Source: Archangium primigenium (lineage in GTDB: Bacteria > Myxococcota > Myxococcia > Myxococcales > Myxococcaceae). Taken from it: DNA of 64,000 nucleotides. The position numbers and the translations under genes were made by a program. Positions 16,054-23,943 of this stretch are shown piece after piece (the first letter of the stretch is position 1; each line of letters starts with the position of its first letter). The DNA lies in NCBI RefSeq assembly GCF_016904885.1, contig NZ_JADWYI010000001.1, positions 3,162,001 to 3,226,000 of the forward strand, written 5' to 3'. The notes beneath the pieces were generated by a model. That model worked only from the letters and a program-made list of their open reading frames with translations. It was not told the origin of the DNA and did not search any database.

Positions 16054-17442
16054 TCACGCCGCCTTCTTGTAGCCGTGCACGAGCGGGTGGCGGGGCTCGT
16101 GGCCGCGCAGCTGGCGCCACTCCTCGCGGGCGATGCCCAGGCCGCCGCCGGCCATGGCGCGCATCCACGAGCGGCCCGTCTCCTGGGAGATGAACTGCCG
16201 CATGCGGTGCGGATCCTGGAGCAGGGGCGTGAGCCGCGTGGGATCGTTGAAGTTCTCCACGAAGGCATTGGCTAGGCGCTGCTCGCCGCTGGTGTTGTCG
16301 AAGCGCCCGTCGCTGCCGTACTGGGCGATGAGCAGGTCGCGCCCGGCGGTGGGCATGGGCTCGATGAGCAGGTTGTTGAAGGTGGACGTGGCCTCGCCGT
16401 GCTCGCGCCAGTAGCGCTCGAAGGTGTCCGTCATCCACTGCGAGTCGAAGGCGCCGTCGCCGTGGGCGAGGATGCACTCGACGAGGTTGCGCGCCATCTT
16501 GTTGCCGTTGTTGGCGCCCTGGCCGCCGATGGGATCCAACGACATGGCGGTGTCCCCCAGCGGCATCACGTACCGGCCCGAGGGCAGCCGCGCCACGGGC
16601 TTGCGCACGGTGGGGGCGAAGCTGCCCACCAGCCACCCGTTGGGGTCGGACACCTGGGCGCCGCGCATCCACGCCTCGTCCCAGGGCATCAGGTCGCGCA
16701 CCACCTGCTTGCCCACCTCGAGCACCTGGGCGGCGCTCTTGGCCTCGCGGAAGCGATCCATGGGGCCGCCGGGCCGGGCCTCGAAGAGCAGGTTCCAGCT
16801 CGGGCCCGCGTCCTTGTGGAAGTAGGGCACCCAGAAGGCCTCGCCCGCGGGCGCCATCAGGTTGAGCTTCACCGGCAACAGCGGGATGCCATCGAAGCCC
16901 ATCTGCGGCCCCTTCACGCACACCATGGCGAGCTGTCGCTGGGCCGTGTGGTAGACGCTGCGCGTCGCGTCGCGCTCGAAGAGGTTGCACAGGTCCGCGC
17001 GGCCCGCCGCCACGATGGTGAGATCGTGCTCGGCGGAGATCTCGTCCAGCCGCCGGGGCGACACGGACTCGATGCGCACCTGGCCGCCGCGCGCCTCCAG
17101 CTCCTTCATCCACTGGTGGCTCTGCAGGCGCAGGTCGATGGCGACGAACGGCCGGCGCAGGCGCCCGGTGACGGTGAGCATCCGGTTGCCGAGCATCGGG
17201 CAGAAGGTGATGTGGAAGCCGTCTCCCCACGGCGCGTCATCCACCCAGGAGTTGAGGTCGAGCTCGTACTCGAACTGGAGCGCCAGGTCGAAGCGCGTCG
17301 CGGTCCCCGTGGGCCGGCTCTCGCGGAGCCATTGCTCGGGCGTGCGGTCCGAGTAGAGCGTGACGCGGTAGCCGGCCTTCACGAGCGCGTGCGCCGCCAG
17401 CAGACCCGCCTGCCCCGAACCGATGATCGCGATGTTGCGCAT
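16054..17442 (-). CDS. StyA-like FAD-dependent monooxygenase
   Basis: 462 aa. The N-terminus IAIIGSGQAGLLAAHALVKAGY is a GxGxxG FAD-binding Rossmann motif at residues 7-12. PLGDTAMSLDPIGGQGANNGNK near residue 310 is the second FAD-contact motif (GD...P..GQGANNG) of group E flavin monooxygenases such as styrene monooxygenase StyA. Middle motifs (FDLALQFEYELDLNSW, FPQ-less substrate domain) fit the StyA substrate-binding domain family. Group E enzymes need a separate flavin reductase (StyB); none is encoded nearby. ATG 17442 has GGAAGGA 8 bases upstream. The natural substrate is unknown; myxobacterial relatives are annotated only by similarity. Confidence 0.8.
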   Translation of the reverse strand: MRNIAIIGSGQAGLLAAHALVKAGYRVTLYSDRTPEQWLRESRPTGTATRFDLALQFEYELDLNSWVDDAPWGDGFHITFCPMLGNRMLTVTGRLRRPFVAIDLRLQSHQWMKELEARGGQVRIESVSPRRLDEISAEHDLTIVAAGRADLCNLFERDATRSVYHTAQRQLAMVCVKGPQMGFDGIPLLPVKLNLMAPAGEAFWVPYFHKDAGPSWNLLFEARPGGPMDRFREAKSAAQVLEVGKQVVRDLMPWDEAWMRGAQVSDPNGWLVGSFAPTVRKPVARLPSGRYVMPLGDTAMSLDPIGGQGANNGNKMARNLVECILAHGDGAFDSQWMTDTFERYWREHGEATSTFNNLLIEPMPTAGRDLLIAQYGSDGRFDNTSGEQRLANAFVENFNDPTRLTPLLQDPHRMRQFISQETGRSWMRAMAGGGLGIAREEWRQLRGHEPRHPLVHGYKKAA

Positions 17443-17507
17443 GGACGTTCCTTCCGCCCCAGGGGCGAGATGTTGGCCCCCGCGCACTGCAACGGCCGTG
17501 CCCGGTC

Positions 17508-17520
17508 GGGAATAATCCGG
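17508..17520 (-). promoter_or_regulatory. Second copy of the 13-bp shared upstream motif
   Basis: CCGGATTATTCCC on the minus strand, 66-78 bases upstream of the ATG at 17442, identical to the copy at 11366-11378. The rest of the 250-base gap 17443-17692 shows no gene. It contains AT-richer patches (for example around 17555-17575) that could hold other promoter elements. Confidence 0.4.
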
Positions 17521-17692
17521 GTTCTTCGGCTTCTCCCTGGGAAGAGGGGCTGTCTTCCCATACTTCAATCTTGATGCCTGGGGTATCCCTGACTCGTGCT
17601 CGCTCTCTTGCCTGCTTTGTGTCGGTGGCGTCGGAAATGACGCCCCGCGTTCACTCATTGGGTGGGAGCGGAATGACCCAGACGGGCCGCGT

Positions 17693-18334
17693 TCATTCCC
17701 GGGCGGGAAGGTGCTCGAGCAAGCCGGTGAGTGTGGGGCAGAGCAGGTCGGGCGAGACGGCGGCGAGCTGGGCCTCGTCGTGGGTGCCCCACAGAACGGC
17801 GCAGGTGCGCAGGCCGGCCGCCTTGCCGGCGAGGATGTCGTGGGTGGTATCGCCCACCATCCACAGGCCCTGGGTGCCCAGCGCGGCGAGCGCCCGGTGG
17901 ATGACGTCCGGGGCCGGCTTGTGCGGGAAGCCATCCGTGCCCTGGACGTGATCCAGCGCCGGGGCCAGACCCACGGCGTCCACGAAGCGCCGGGCCATGT
18001 CGGTGCGCTTGGTGGTGGCCACCGCCAGCGTGTAGCCCCGCGCGCGCAACTCCGCGAGCACCTCGACGACGCCCGGGAAGGGGCGCGAGCGGGTGGTGAA
18101 GTGGCGCGGGTAGTGCTCGCGGTAGAGCGCGCACAGCGCCGTCACGTGGTCGGGTGCGTACTGGGCGTACATGGCCTCCAGCGGGTGGCCGATGAGCGGG
18201 CGCACCTCGGCGACAGAGGGCACGGGCAGTCCCAACTGGCCAAAGCCGTACTGGAAACTGGTGATGATGTCCGGCAGCGAGTCCACCAGGGTGCCGTCGA
18301 GGTCGAAGACGAGGGTCGGGGCGGGAGGCGTCAT
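17693..18334 (-). CDS. HAD-superfamily phosphatase (phosphoglycolate phosphatase-like)
   Basis: 213 aa. Motif I is VFDLDGTLVDS with the nucleophilic Asp; motif II Thr in VATTKR; motif III Lys in GFPHKPAPDV; motif IV GDTTHDILAGKAAG. A helical cap (PDIITSFQYGFGQLGLPVPS..IGHPLEAMY) makes it a C1-capped enzyme of the Gph/PpaX group, which hydrolyses phosphoglycolate, pyrophosphate or similar small phosphates. The 213-aa length is normal. ATG 18334 is preceded by too few bases to the divergent gene at 18473 to leave more than a short promoter region. Confidence 0.88.
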   Translation of the reverse strand: MTPPAPTLVFDLDGTLVDSLPDIITSFQYGFGQLGLPVPSVAEVRPLIGHPLEAMYAQYAPDHVTALCALYREHYPRHFTTRSRPFPGVVEVLAELRARGYTLAVATTKRTDMARRFVDAVGLAPALDHVQGTDGFPHKPAPDVIHRALAALGTQGLWMVGDTTHDILAGKAAGLRTCAVLWGTHDEAQLAAVSPDLLCPTLTGLLEHLPARE

Positions 18335-18472
18335 GCGCGCCCTGCTACCAGAGCCGCGCGGGGGCGCCCACCGCCGCTCGCCTGTCTGCTCTGGGAGCGA
18401 GCCGGACATTGCGACCGCACTGTTCATTTTCTGTATGATGGTTCGGATGCGCGAAAGGATGGGCAGCGTCCG

Positions 18473-18904
18473 TTGATCACCATCGATGACACCTCGTGGC
18501 CGGTGCTGACGGTGTCGTTCACGGGGAAGAACTCCCCCCAGGAGTTCAACGCCTATCTGGCGCGGATGACGGAGTACCTGCGGCGCGGGGTGAGGCACGC
18601 CGTCATCCTCGACTCGAGGGACCTGGCCGCCACGCCCACGCTCGAGCAGCGTCAGCGTCAGGTGGACTGGATCCAGGCGAACACGCCCGCCCTGCGGCAG
18701 TGGTCGCTCGGCAACGCGTTCGTCATCACCTCGCCCTTCATCCGGCTGGCCATGAACATCATGTACCAGCTGCAGCCCCTGCCCACGCCCCACACGGTGG
18801 TGGGGGACATCAAGATGGCGCGCACCTGGGTGGACGGCCGCTTCCGGGCCGTGGGCCTGCCGCCGCCCCCGGAAGTTCCCGTGGGCAGGCGGGGGAGCGG
18901 CTGA
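18473..18904 (+). CDS. Small SpoIIAA/STAS-like protein of unknown role
   Basis: 143 aa starting at TTG 18473. The N-terminal pattern ITIDDTSWPVLTVSFTG, then EEFNAYL-type helix, HAVILDSRDLAATPT and a C-terminal ARTWVDGRF, resembles the SpoIIAA/STAS-like single-domain proteins that occur singly in many proteobacteria. No in-frame ATG or GTG lies nearby upstream, and similar proteins begin with MITIDD, so the TTG is the best start although its Shine-Dalgarno (AAGGAT about 13 bases upstream) is weak. Function unknown. Divergent from the HAD phosphatase; precedes ygiQ by 73 bases. Confidence 0.65.
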   Translation: MITIDDTSWPVLTVSFTGKNSPQEFNAYLARMTEYLRRGVRHAVILDSRDLAATPTLEQRQRQVDWIQANTPALRQWSLGNAFVITSPFIRLAMNIMYQLQPLPTPHTVVGDIKMARTWVDGRFRAVGLPPPPEVPVGRRGSG

Positions 18905-18977
18905 GGAAGCCTTTTCGGGCACGGGGCGTTTGCTTCCCGCCCGCCTGAGCGGTTAGGGGTGGGGAAGGACGCACCTC

Positions 18978-20900
18978 ATGGCCCTCCAGACCCCTCGCTA
19001 CGCCCATCCGTTCCTGCCCGTCACCCGCGCCGACATGAAGGCCCGGGGTTGGGAGCAACTCGACATCATCATCGTCACCGGCGATGCGTACGTCGACCAT
19101 CCCGCGTTCGGTCCCATCCTCATCGCGCGCTTCCTCGAGGGCCGGGGCTTCAAGGTCGGGGTCATCTCCCAGCCGGACTGGCACTCGGCCGAGCCCTTCA
19201 AGGCCCTGGGCAAGCCGCGCCTGTTCTTCGGGGTGGCCGCGGGCAACCTCGACTCGATGCTCAACCGGCTCACCGCGCAGAAGAAGAACCGCTCGGAGGA
19301 TCAGTACAGCCCGGGCGGGCGCACCAGCTGCCGGCCGGACCGCGCCTCCATCGTCTACGCGCAGCGCTGCCGCGAGGCCTTCCCGGACGTGCCCATCGTG
19401 CTCGGGGGCATCGAGGCGTCGCTGCGCCGCATCGCCCACTACGACTACTGGAGCGACAAGGTCCGGCGCGCCATCCTCTTCGACGCCAAGGCGGATCTGC
19501 TCGTCTTCGGCATGGGCGAGCGGCCCATCTGGGAGATCGCGGACCGGCTCCACCAGGGCGAGCGCGTCGAGGACCTCAAGGACGTGCGGGGCACGGCCTA
19601 CCTCATCAACGACGAGGCGATGAAGGTGCACGAGGCGGACCCGGCCCGGCGCGCCGCGGATCAGAAGACGGTGGTGCTGCCCTCGTACGAGCAGGTGGTG
19701 GCGGACAAGGAGGCCTTCGCGCGCATGTCGCGCGACTTCCAGCTGGAGACCAACCCCGGCAACGGGCGGCCCCTGGCGCAGCGCCACGGCAACCGCGCGG
19801 TGTACTTCAACCCGCCCGCCCGGCCCCTGGAGGATGGCGCCGGCAAGGGCGAGAGCACGTCGGTGTCCATGGACGAGCTCTACGACTTGAAGTTCAACCG
19901 GGTGCCCCACCCGATGTACGCGGAGAAGATCCCCGCCTACGAGACGGTGAAGCACTCGGTGGTGCTCATGCGCGGCTGCTTCGGCGGCTGCACCTTCTGC
20001 TCCATCACCGAGCACGAGGGGCGCGTCATCCAGAGCCGCAGCGCGGAGAGCGTGCTGCGCGAGGTGCGGGCCCTGCGGCGCATGGGCGACTTCCGCGGCA
20101 CCCTGACGGACCTGGGCGGGCCCACCGCCAACATGTACAAGCTCAAGTGCAAGAGCGAGGACATCGAGAAGCGCTGCCGCAAGCTGTCCTGCGTGCACCC
20201 CGGCGTGTGCGAGAACCTGGACACCGACCACGGGCCGCTCATCGACCTGATGAAGCAGGTGCGCAAGGAGGACGGCATCAAGCACGTCTTCATCGCCAGC
20301 GGCGTGCGCTACGACCTGGCCGAGCGCTCCCCCGAGTACGTGAAGGAACTGGCGGCGCACCACGTGGGCGGACAGCTGTCGGTGGCCCCCGAGCACGTGT
20401 CGCCCCGGGTGCTCGAGAAGATGAAGAAGCCGGGCATCGAGAGCTTCGAGCGCTTCCAGACGATGTTCGCCTGCGCGAGCGAGGAGGCCGGCAAGGAGCA
20501 GTACGACATCCCGTACTTCATCAGCGGGCACCCGGGCTCGGAGCTGTCGGACATGGTGGACCTGGCGCTGTGGCTCAAGCAGAACGGCAAGCGCCCGCGC
20601 CAGGTGCAGGACTTCATCCCCACGCCCATGTCCGTGGCCACGGCCATGTACTACTCGGGCTACGATCCGCTGAAGATGGAGCCCGTCTACACGGCGCGGG
20701 GCCTGCGCGAGAAGAAGCTGCAGAAGGCCCTGCTGCTCTACTGGAACCCCGAGCAGTGGCCGCTCGCGCGCGAGGCGCTGATCCAAGCGGGACGCGAGGA
20801 CCTGATCGGCCGGGGGCCGCACGCGCTGGTGCCGCCGGAGACGGGCGGGGAAGCGTCGCGCCGCAAGGCCGCCGAGGGCCGCGAGCGCCGCGCCCGCTAG
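18978..20900 (+). CDS. ygiQ: YgiQ-family radical SAM protein
   Basis: 640 aa. The radical SAM cluster motif is CFGGCTFC at about residue 334 ([19 protein letters not shown]), coordinating a 4Fe-4S cluster. The N-terminal half has the YgiQ landmarks [47 protein letters not shown] and FGMGERP. The C-terminal part contains the family's [18 protein letters not shown]. The function is not established; E. coli YgiQ and related proteins are predicted to act on small molecules or RNA. The ribosome site GGAAGGA is 9 bases upstream of ATG 18978. The length is slightly less than the E. coli protein. Confidence 0.92.
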   Translation: MALQTPRYAHPFLPVTRADMKARGWEQLDIIIVTGDAYVDHPAFGPILIARFLEGRGFKVGVISQPDWHSAEPFKALGKPRLFFGVAAGNLDSMLNRLTAQKKNRSEDQYSPGGRTSCRPDRASIVYAQRCREAFPDVPIVLGGIEASLRRIAHYDYWSDKVRRAILFDAKADLLVFGMGERPIWEIADRLHQGERVEDLKDVRGTAYLINDEAMKVHEADPARRAADQKTVVLPSYEQVVADKEAFARMSRDFQLETNPGNGRPLAQRHGNRAVYFNPPARPLEDGAGKGESTSVSMDELYDLKFNRVPHPMYAEKIPAYETVKHSVVLMRGCFGGCTFCSITEHEGRVIQSRSAESVLREVRALRRMGDFRGTLTDLGGPTANMYKLKCKSEDIEKRCRKLSCVHPGVCENLDTDHGPLIDLMKQVRKEDGIKHVFIASGVRYDLAERSPEYVKELAAHHVGGQLSVAPEHVSPRVLEKMKKPGIESFERFQTMFACASEEAGKEQYDIPYFISGHPGSELSDMVDLALWLKQNGKRPRQVQDFIPTPMSVATAMYYSGYDPLKMEPVYTARGLREKKLQKALLLYWNPEQWPLAREALIQAGREDLIGRGPHALVPPETGGEASRRKAAEGRERRAR

Positions 20901-20965
20901 GAGAGCGGGGGGGCGACCGCGAGGCACGTCTCGCGGCGGACCGTTGGACGCCGCACCTTGGTGGC

Positions 20966-21403
20966 ATGACGGACCTGTTCCAGCTCTTCGCCGTGTCCGC
21001 CGTGGTGATGGGGATCTCCCAGACCATCACCCGCGAGCGACTGTTCGCGCCCTTCCGGGAGTTCATGGGCAGCAAGGAGCACTGGCGCGGCTACCTGGTG
21101 TCCTGCGCCTACTGCACGTCCCACTACGTGGCCTTCGTGTTGGTGCCGCTCACGGGGACCTATCCCATCAAGGTCGTGGTGGGCGGCTGGGTGGGCGGTG
21201 TGCTGAGCTGGTTCTTCTCCTCCATCCTGCTCACCGTCATCGCCGCCTTCTTCCGGGTGCTCTTCTGGTTCGTGGATGAGACCCAGGGGCTGGTCCGGCG
21301 TCGGCAGCGCACGGAAGAGGAAGAGACCGCCACGCGCCGCTTATTGCGTCAGCAAGCCGAACGGCAGGTGTCCCCAGCCGAACGGGTGGAGTCCCCGCAC
21401 TGA
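20966..21403 (+). CDS. Small membrane protein (DUF1360-like)
   Basis: 145 aa. Three to four hydrophobic segments are visible: LFQLFAVSAVVMGISQTI, a segment before LVSCAYCTSHYVAFVLVPL, VVGGWVGGVLSWFFSSILL and TVIAAFFRVLFWFVD. The motif SCAYCTSHYVAF between helices matches the Cys-x2-Cys motif of the DUF1360 family (usually SCxWCxGxW). The last 40 residues are charged and cytoplasmic. It follows ygiQ by 66 bases on the same strand and may be cotranscribed. Function unknown. Confidence 0.65.
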   Translation: MTDLFQLFAVSAVVMGISQTITRERLFAPFREFMGSKEHWRGYLVSCAYCTSHYVAFVLVPLTGTYPIKVVVGGWVGGVLSWFFSSILLTVIAAFFRVLFWFVDETQGLVRRRQRTEEEETATRRLLRQQAERQVSPAERVESPH

Positions 21404-21421
21404 CGGCGTTATGCCCCCGGC

Positions 21422-21730
21422 ATGGGCTCGACCTCCAAGAACCTGGGCAGTCCGCTCGCCGTCGAAGTGGAGATCCGCGCGGAGAAGGCCTCCGCCATGC
21501 GCCGGGTGGCGCATCGCGTGGAGTCCCTCCTGGCGGAGTTGAGCAAGGTCGAGGTCGCCTCCCTGGGCACCCAGGGCGCCGAGCGGGCACGTCACGTGGC
21601 CCGGCATCAGGCGCTGCGCGCCGAGGCGGAGAAGCAGCGCTGGTACCTCATCGTCCAGCGAGAGGCGATGGGCCTGTACCGCCACGACGACATCGACGAG
21701 CTGTACCGCCTGCCGCCGCCGCTCCGGTAG
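21422..21730 (+). CDS. Hypothetical small soluble protein
   Basis: 102 aa, charged and mainly helical: EVEIRAEKASAMRRVAHRVESLLAEL is probably a coiled coil, followed by QALRAEAEKQRWYLIVQREAMG and a C-terminal LYRHDDIDELYRLPPPLR. No family recognised. The ATG at 21422 lies 19 bases after the previous stop, with a weak ribosome site. Codon use is similar to its neighbours. It may be a small regulatory or structural protein; existence is supported mainly by the continuous open frame and position. Confidence 0.5.
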   Translation: MGSTSKNLGSPLAVEVEIRAEKASAMRRVAHRVESLLAELSKVEVASLGTQGAERARHVARHQALRAEAEKQRWYLIVQREAMGLYRHDDIDELYRLPPPLR

Positions 21731-21834
21731 CCCGGCGGACGGGCGTCGGTGCGGGGGGGGGTCCCTGGCTTCCGGGGCGGGGCATGCCCAACCTTGCGGG
21801 AAGCGGTCATCTCGCGACCAGGAAGGGGTGGGGC

Positions 21835-22020
21835 ATGTCATCGGAGGTTTCAGCCCGGAGCACGACGCTCCGCATCGAGGACACGGAGCGCAAGAAGGTC
21901 CTGGGTCAGCCCGAGCCGATGAAGTCGGACCTGGTGGTGTTCGACCCGGCGGCGGACGAGACGGGCGACGCGGACACGGTGTCCGAGGACCCCGAGGCCG
22001 AGCCCGTGCCCCACCACTGA
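21835..22020 (+). CDS. Hypothetical 61-aa acidic protein
   Basis: Starts at ATG 21835 with GGAAGGGGTGGGG just upstream, a good ribosome site, while the frame is open back to 21784. The product (SSEVSARSTTLRIEDTERKK, then VLGQPEPMKSDLVVFDPAAD, then an acidic Asp/Glu tail ending in PHH) has no recognisable domain and no signal. Immediately downstream is the operator region of the glycine-rich protein gene. Confidence 0.5.
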   Translation: MSSEVSARSTTLRIEDTERKKVLGQPEPMKSDLVVFDPAADETGDADTVSEDPEAEPVPHH

Positions 22021-22035
22021 GCGGCTCCGCCAGGT

Positions 22036-22081
22036 GGTGAGTTCCGTCACCAGTCACAACGGTTGTCACCAGCGCGGGTGA
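22036..22081 (+). promoter_or_regulatory. Probable activator binding region shared with the M4 protease gene
   Basis: GGTGA-N6-TCACC (22036-22051) is an inverted repeat with CCG before the right half. TTGTCACCA (22063-22072 region) follows, and a further TCACC-N6-GGTGA pairing ends at 22081. The same GGTGA-N3-CCG-TYAYC pattern and TTGTCACCA appear at 36502-36540 with nearly identical spacing, and again at 36583-36598. The sites sit about 80-125 bp upstream of a -24/-12 element, as enhancers for sigma-54 activators do. Confidence 0.6.
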
Positions 22082-22158
22082 GGGCGGCGCCTCTGCTTGG
22101 CCCCCCGTGACGGGGCCAACTCCTTGATATTCCGAGCGCTTCGGACGGATGGGGACCG

Positions 22159-22174
22159 TGGCACACCTCGTGCT
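22159..22174 (+). promoter_or_regulatory. Sigma-54 type -24/-12 promoter
   Basis: TGGCACACCTCGTGCT: GG at 22160-22161 and GC at 22172-22173 have the exact 12-base spacing of the sigma-54 consensus TGGCAC-N5-TTGC (here GTGC). The first twelve bases of the surrounding CGTGGCACAC.TC.TGCTCT are repeated at the M4 protease promoter. The predicted start, about 12 bases on, gives a leader of about 44 bases to ATG 22229. Confidence 0.65.
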
Positions 22175-22228
22175 CTTGGGTAGGGGCACGTCGTCGCCTT
22201 CCTCCTCTCGCCGCCACCGAGGCCGCCC

Positions 22229-23320
22229 ATGTCCCTGCCCATCGCCGCCCGCCGTCCCCTGCTGCCCACCGCCCTCGCCGAGTCCCTCCCGAGCCAGGTG
22301 AACATGCCGATGGTGCGGAACCCGATGGCGCGGGGCCTGGGGACGCCGGCCATCCCCCTGCAGGATCCCCTGCGGCCGCCGTCCGCCACCGGGGGCTTCA
22401 GCGGCGGCCTCACCACCGTCACCGCGCCCAACCCCAACGTGTCCTTTGGCGGCTACTCCGGCGTGAGCACCTTCGAGCAGGGCCCCTTCCGCGGGCCGAG
22501 CGCGGAGATGGGCGGGAGTGGCCGGGCCCAGTGGGGCGCCACGGGCGGCGGCGGGCGCCTGGATGGCCACATGGGCGCGGGCGTGGGCGGGGTGAGCGTC
22601 CAGGGTGAGCTGCCCGGTGGCATCCAGGGCGAGGCGTACGCCGAGGGTCCGAGCATCAGCCTGGATGGGCACGCCGACGCCTCGGTGGGCGCCACCGGGT
22701 TGAACATCAGCCTGGGCCTGGACGTGGACGCCACGCTCGCCGAGGCGGGCGCGAGCGGCAAGAAGACGATCGACTTCGAGGTGGCGGGCGAGAAGTTCTC
22801 CGCGGAGCTGGACCTGGCGGCGATGGGCAAGATTGGCGCCGAGGGCCACATCAACCTGGACGTGAAGCTGGGCCTGACGGGCGCGTCCATCTCCGCTCGG
22901 GCCGAGGGCTTCGCGGGCGCCAGGGCGTCGCTGAGCGGCGGCGTGACGCTCAAGCACAACGACGACATGCTCGCCCAGGGGAAGATCACGGCGAGCGCCA
23001 CCGCGGGCGTGGGCGGCGATGCGCACGCGGACCTGTCGCTGGAAGGCGGCAAGGTGAAGTTCGACGTGGGCGCCGAGGCCACCACGGGCGTGGGCTTCGG
23101 GCTGGACGTGACCGGTCAGGTGGACGTGGGCGCCACGGCCAAGGCCGTGGGCGACGTGCTCAAGGTCAACGCCGAGAAGGTCGTGGAGGACGTGAAGGAA
23201 GGCGCCGGCAAGGTCGTCGAGGAGGTGAAGGAAGGCGCCGGCAAGGTCGTCGAGGAGGTGAAGGACGGCGCCGGCAAGGTCGTCGACAAGGTCGGGGACT
23301 TCTTCAAGGGCCTGTTCTGA
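22229..23320 (+). CDS. Glycine-rich repeat protein of unknown function
   Basis: 363 aa, no signal peptide. After a Pro-rich N-terminus, a Gly/Ala/Asp-rich body repeats short beta-like phrases (GLNISLGLDVDATL, INLDVKLGLTGASIS, GKITASATAGVGGDAHADL, VKFDVGAEATTGVGFGLDVTG). From about residue 309 the sequence ends in 11-residue repeats (KVVEEVKEGAG, three full copies and a partial fourth) that would form an amphipathic helix, like LEA-type proteins. Upstream are a sigma-54 promoter and activator sites shared with the M4 protease at 36762. It converges on the TPR gene. No catalytic motif is seen; a structural, surface or toxin-like role is possible (inference only). Confidence 0.75.
   Translation: MSLPIAARRPLLPTALAESLPSQVNMPMVRNPMARGLGTPAIPLQDPLRPPSATGGFSGGLTTVTAPNPNVSFGGYSGVSTFEQGPFRGPSAEMGGSGRAQWGATGGGGRLDGHMGAGVGGVSVQGELPGGIQGEAYAEGPSISLDGHADASVGATGLNISLGLDVDATLAEAGASGKKTIDFEVAGEKFSAELDLAAMGKIGAEGHINLDVKLGLTGASISARAEGFAGARASLSGGVTLKHNDDMLAQGKITASATAGVGGDAHADLSLEGGKVKFDVGAEATTGVGFGLDVTGQVDVGATAKAVGDVLKVNAEKVVEDVKEGAGKVVEEVKEGAGKVVEEVKDGAGKVVDKVGDFFKGLF
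23177..23293 (+). repeat. 33-bp in-frame tandem repeat
   Basis: Three full 33-bp units (23177-23275) and a partial fourth encode KVVE(E/D)VK(E/D)GAG. The units are nearly identical in DNA, so recent expansion or contraction is likely. The helix has charged and hydrophobic faces. Confidence 0.85.
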
Positions 23321-23335
23321 GCCACCCCGGGTGGC
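23321..23335. terminator. Short hairpin between convergent genes
   Basis: GCCACC-CCG-GGTGGC, a 6-bp perfect stem with a 3-base loop, directly after the stop at 23320 and 8 bases before the convergent TPR gene. No T-run is visible. Confidence 0.4.
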
Positions 23336-23342
23336 GTCGGCC

Positions 23343-23915
23343 TTACTTGCTCGCTCCACCCTGACGGGCGCGCACGTTCTCCAACTCCCGCTGGCAGGAG
23401 CCGAAGCCCGGATTCAGGTCGAGACACTTCTGGAACGCGGCCGCCGCCTCGTTCCACCGCTGGTGCATCACCAGGAGCTTGCTGCGCTCGTGCAAGGACT
23501 GGGCGGTCTCGGCGGCCGGGGCGGTGTCCTTGCGCACGGGGGCGGGCGCCGGCGCGGGCGTCGGAGCGGGCGCCACGCTCGGCGCGGGCGCCTTGCCCTC
23601 CGCCAACTGCATCACCTGGCGCGCCATGGGATCGTTCGGGGCGAGCCGGAGAAACTCTTGATAGGCCTTGATGCCCTCGGCGGTCTGGCCCTGGCTGACC
23701 TTCGCGGCGCCCAGCATCATGTGGCAGTGCGCGAAGGTCGGGTCCCGGGTGATGCACTTCTGGAACAGGGCCTCGGCGCCCCGGTCATCCTTCTTCTGCA
23801 GCAGGGCCACGCCTTGCTCGTACAAGGCTTGGACCTCGGGCGTGGCGGCGAGTGTCTCCGTGGCGGCGAGCAGCGGGAGCGCGAGACTCAGCAGGAACAT
23901 CGAGGGGCTTTTCAT
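23343..23915 (-). CDS. Exported TPR-repeat protein
   Basis: 190 aa. MKSPSMFLLSLALPLLAATETLAATP is a signal peptide. Two TPR blocks follow: residues about 27-95 (ALYEQGVALLQKKDDRGAEALFQKCI, AHCHMMLGAAKVSQGQTAEGIKAYQEFL) and, after a Pro/Ala linker, about 140-185 (ERSKLLVMHQRWNEAAAAFQKCLDLNPGFGSC). Such proteins act as adaptors in periplasmic or outer-membrane complexes; the partner is not evident. It ends close to the glycine-rich gene and starts 29 bases from the DUF3089 gene's stop, on the same strand. Confidence 0.75.
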   Translation of the reverse strand: MKSPSMFLLSLALPLLAATETLAATPEVQALYEQGVALLQKKDDRGAEALFQKCITRDPTFAHCHMMLGAAKVSQGQTAEGIKAYQEFLRLAPNDPMARQVMQLAEGKAPAPSVAPAPTPAPAPAPVRKDTAPAAETAQSLHERSKLLVMHQRWNEAAAAFQKCLDLNPGFGSCQRELENVRARQGGASK

Positions 23916-23943
23916 GTGGGCCGAGTCTAGTTGAACGGCGGGT

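Noticed and set aside
21341-23359. 672-codon antisense frame over the small genes and glycine-rich protein
   Set aside because: Low-complexity antisense translation; plus-strand genes have ribosome sites, and the promoter elements point the other way.
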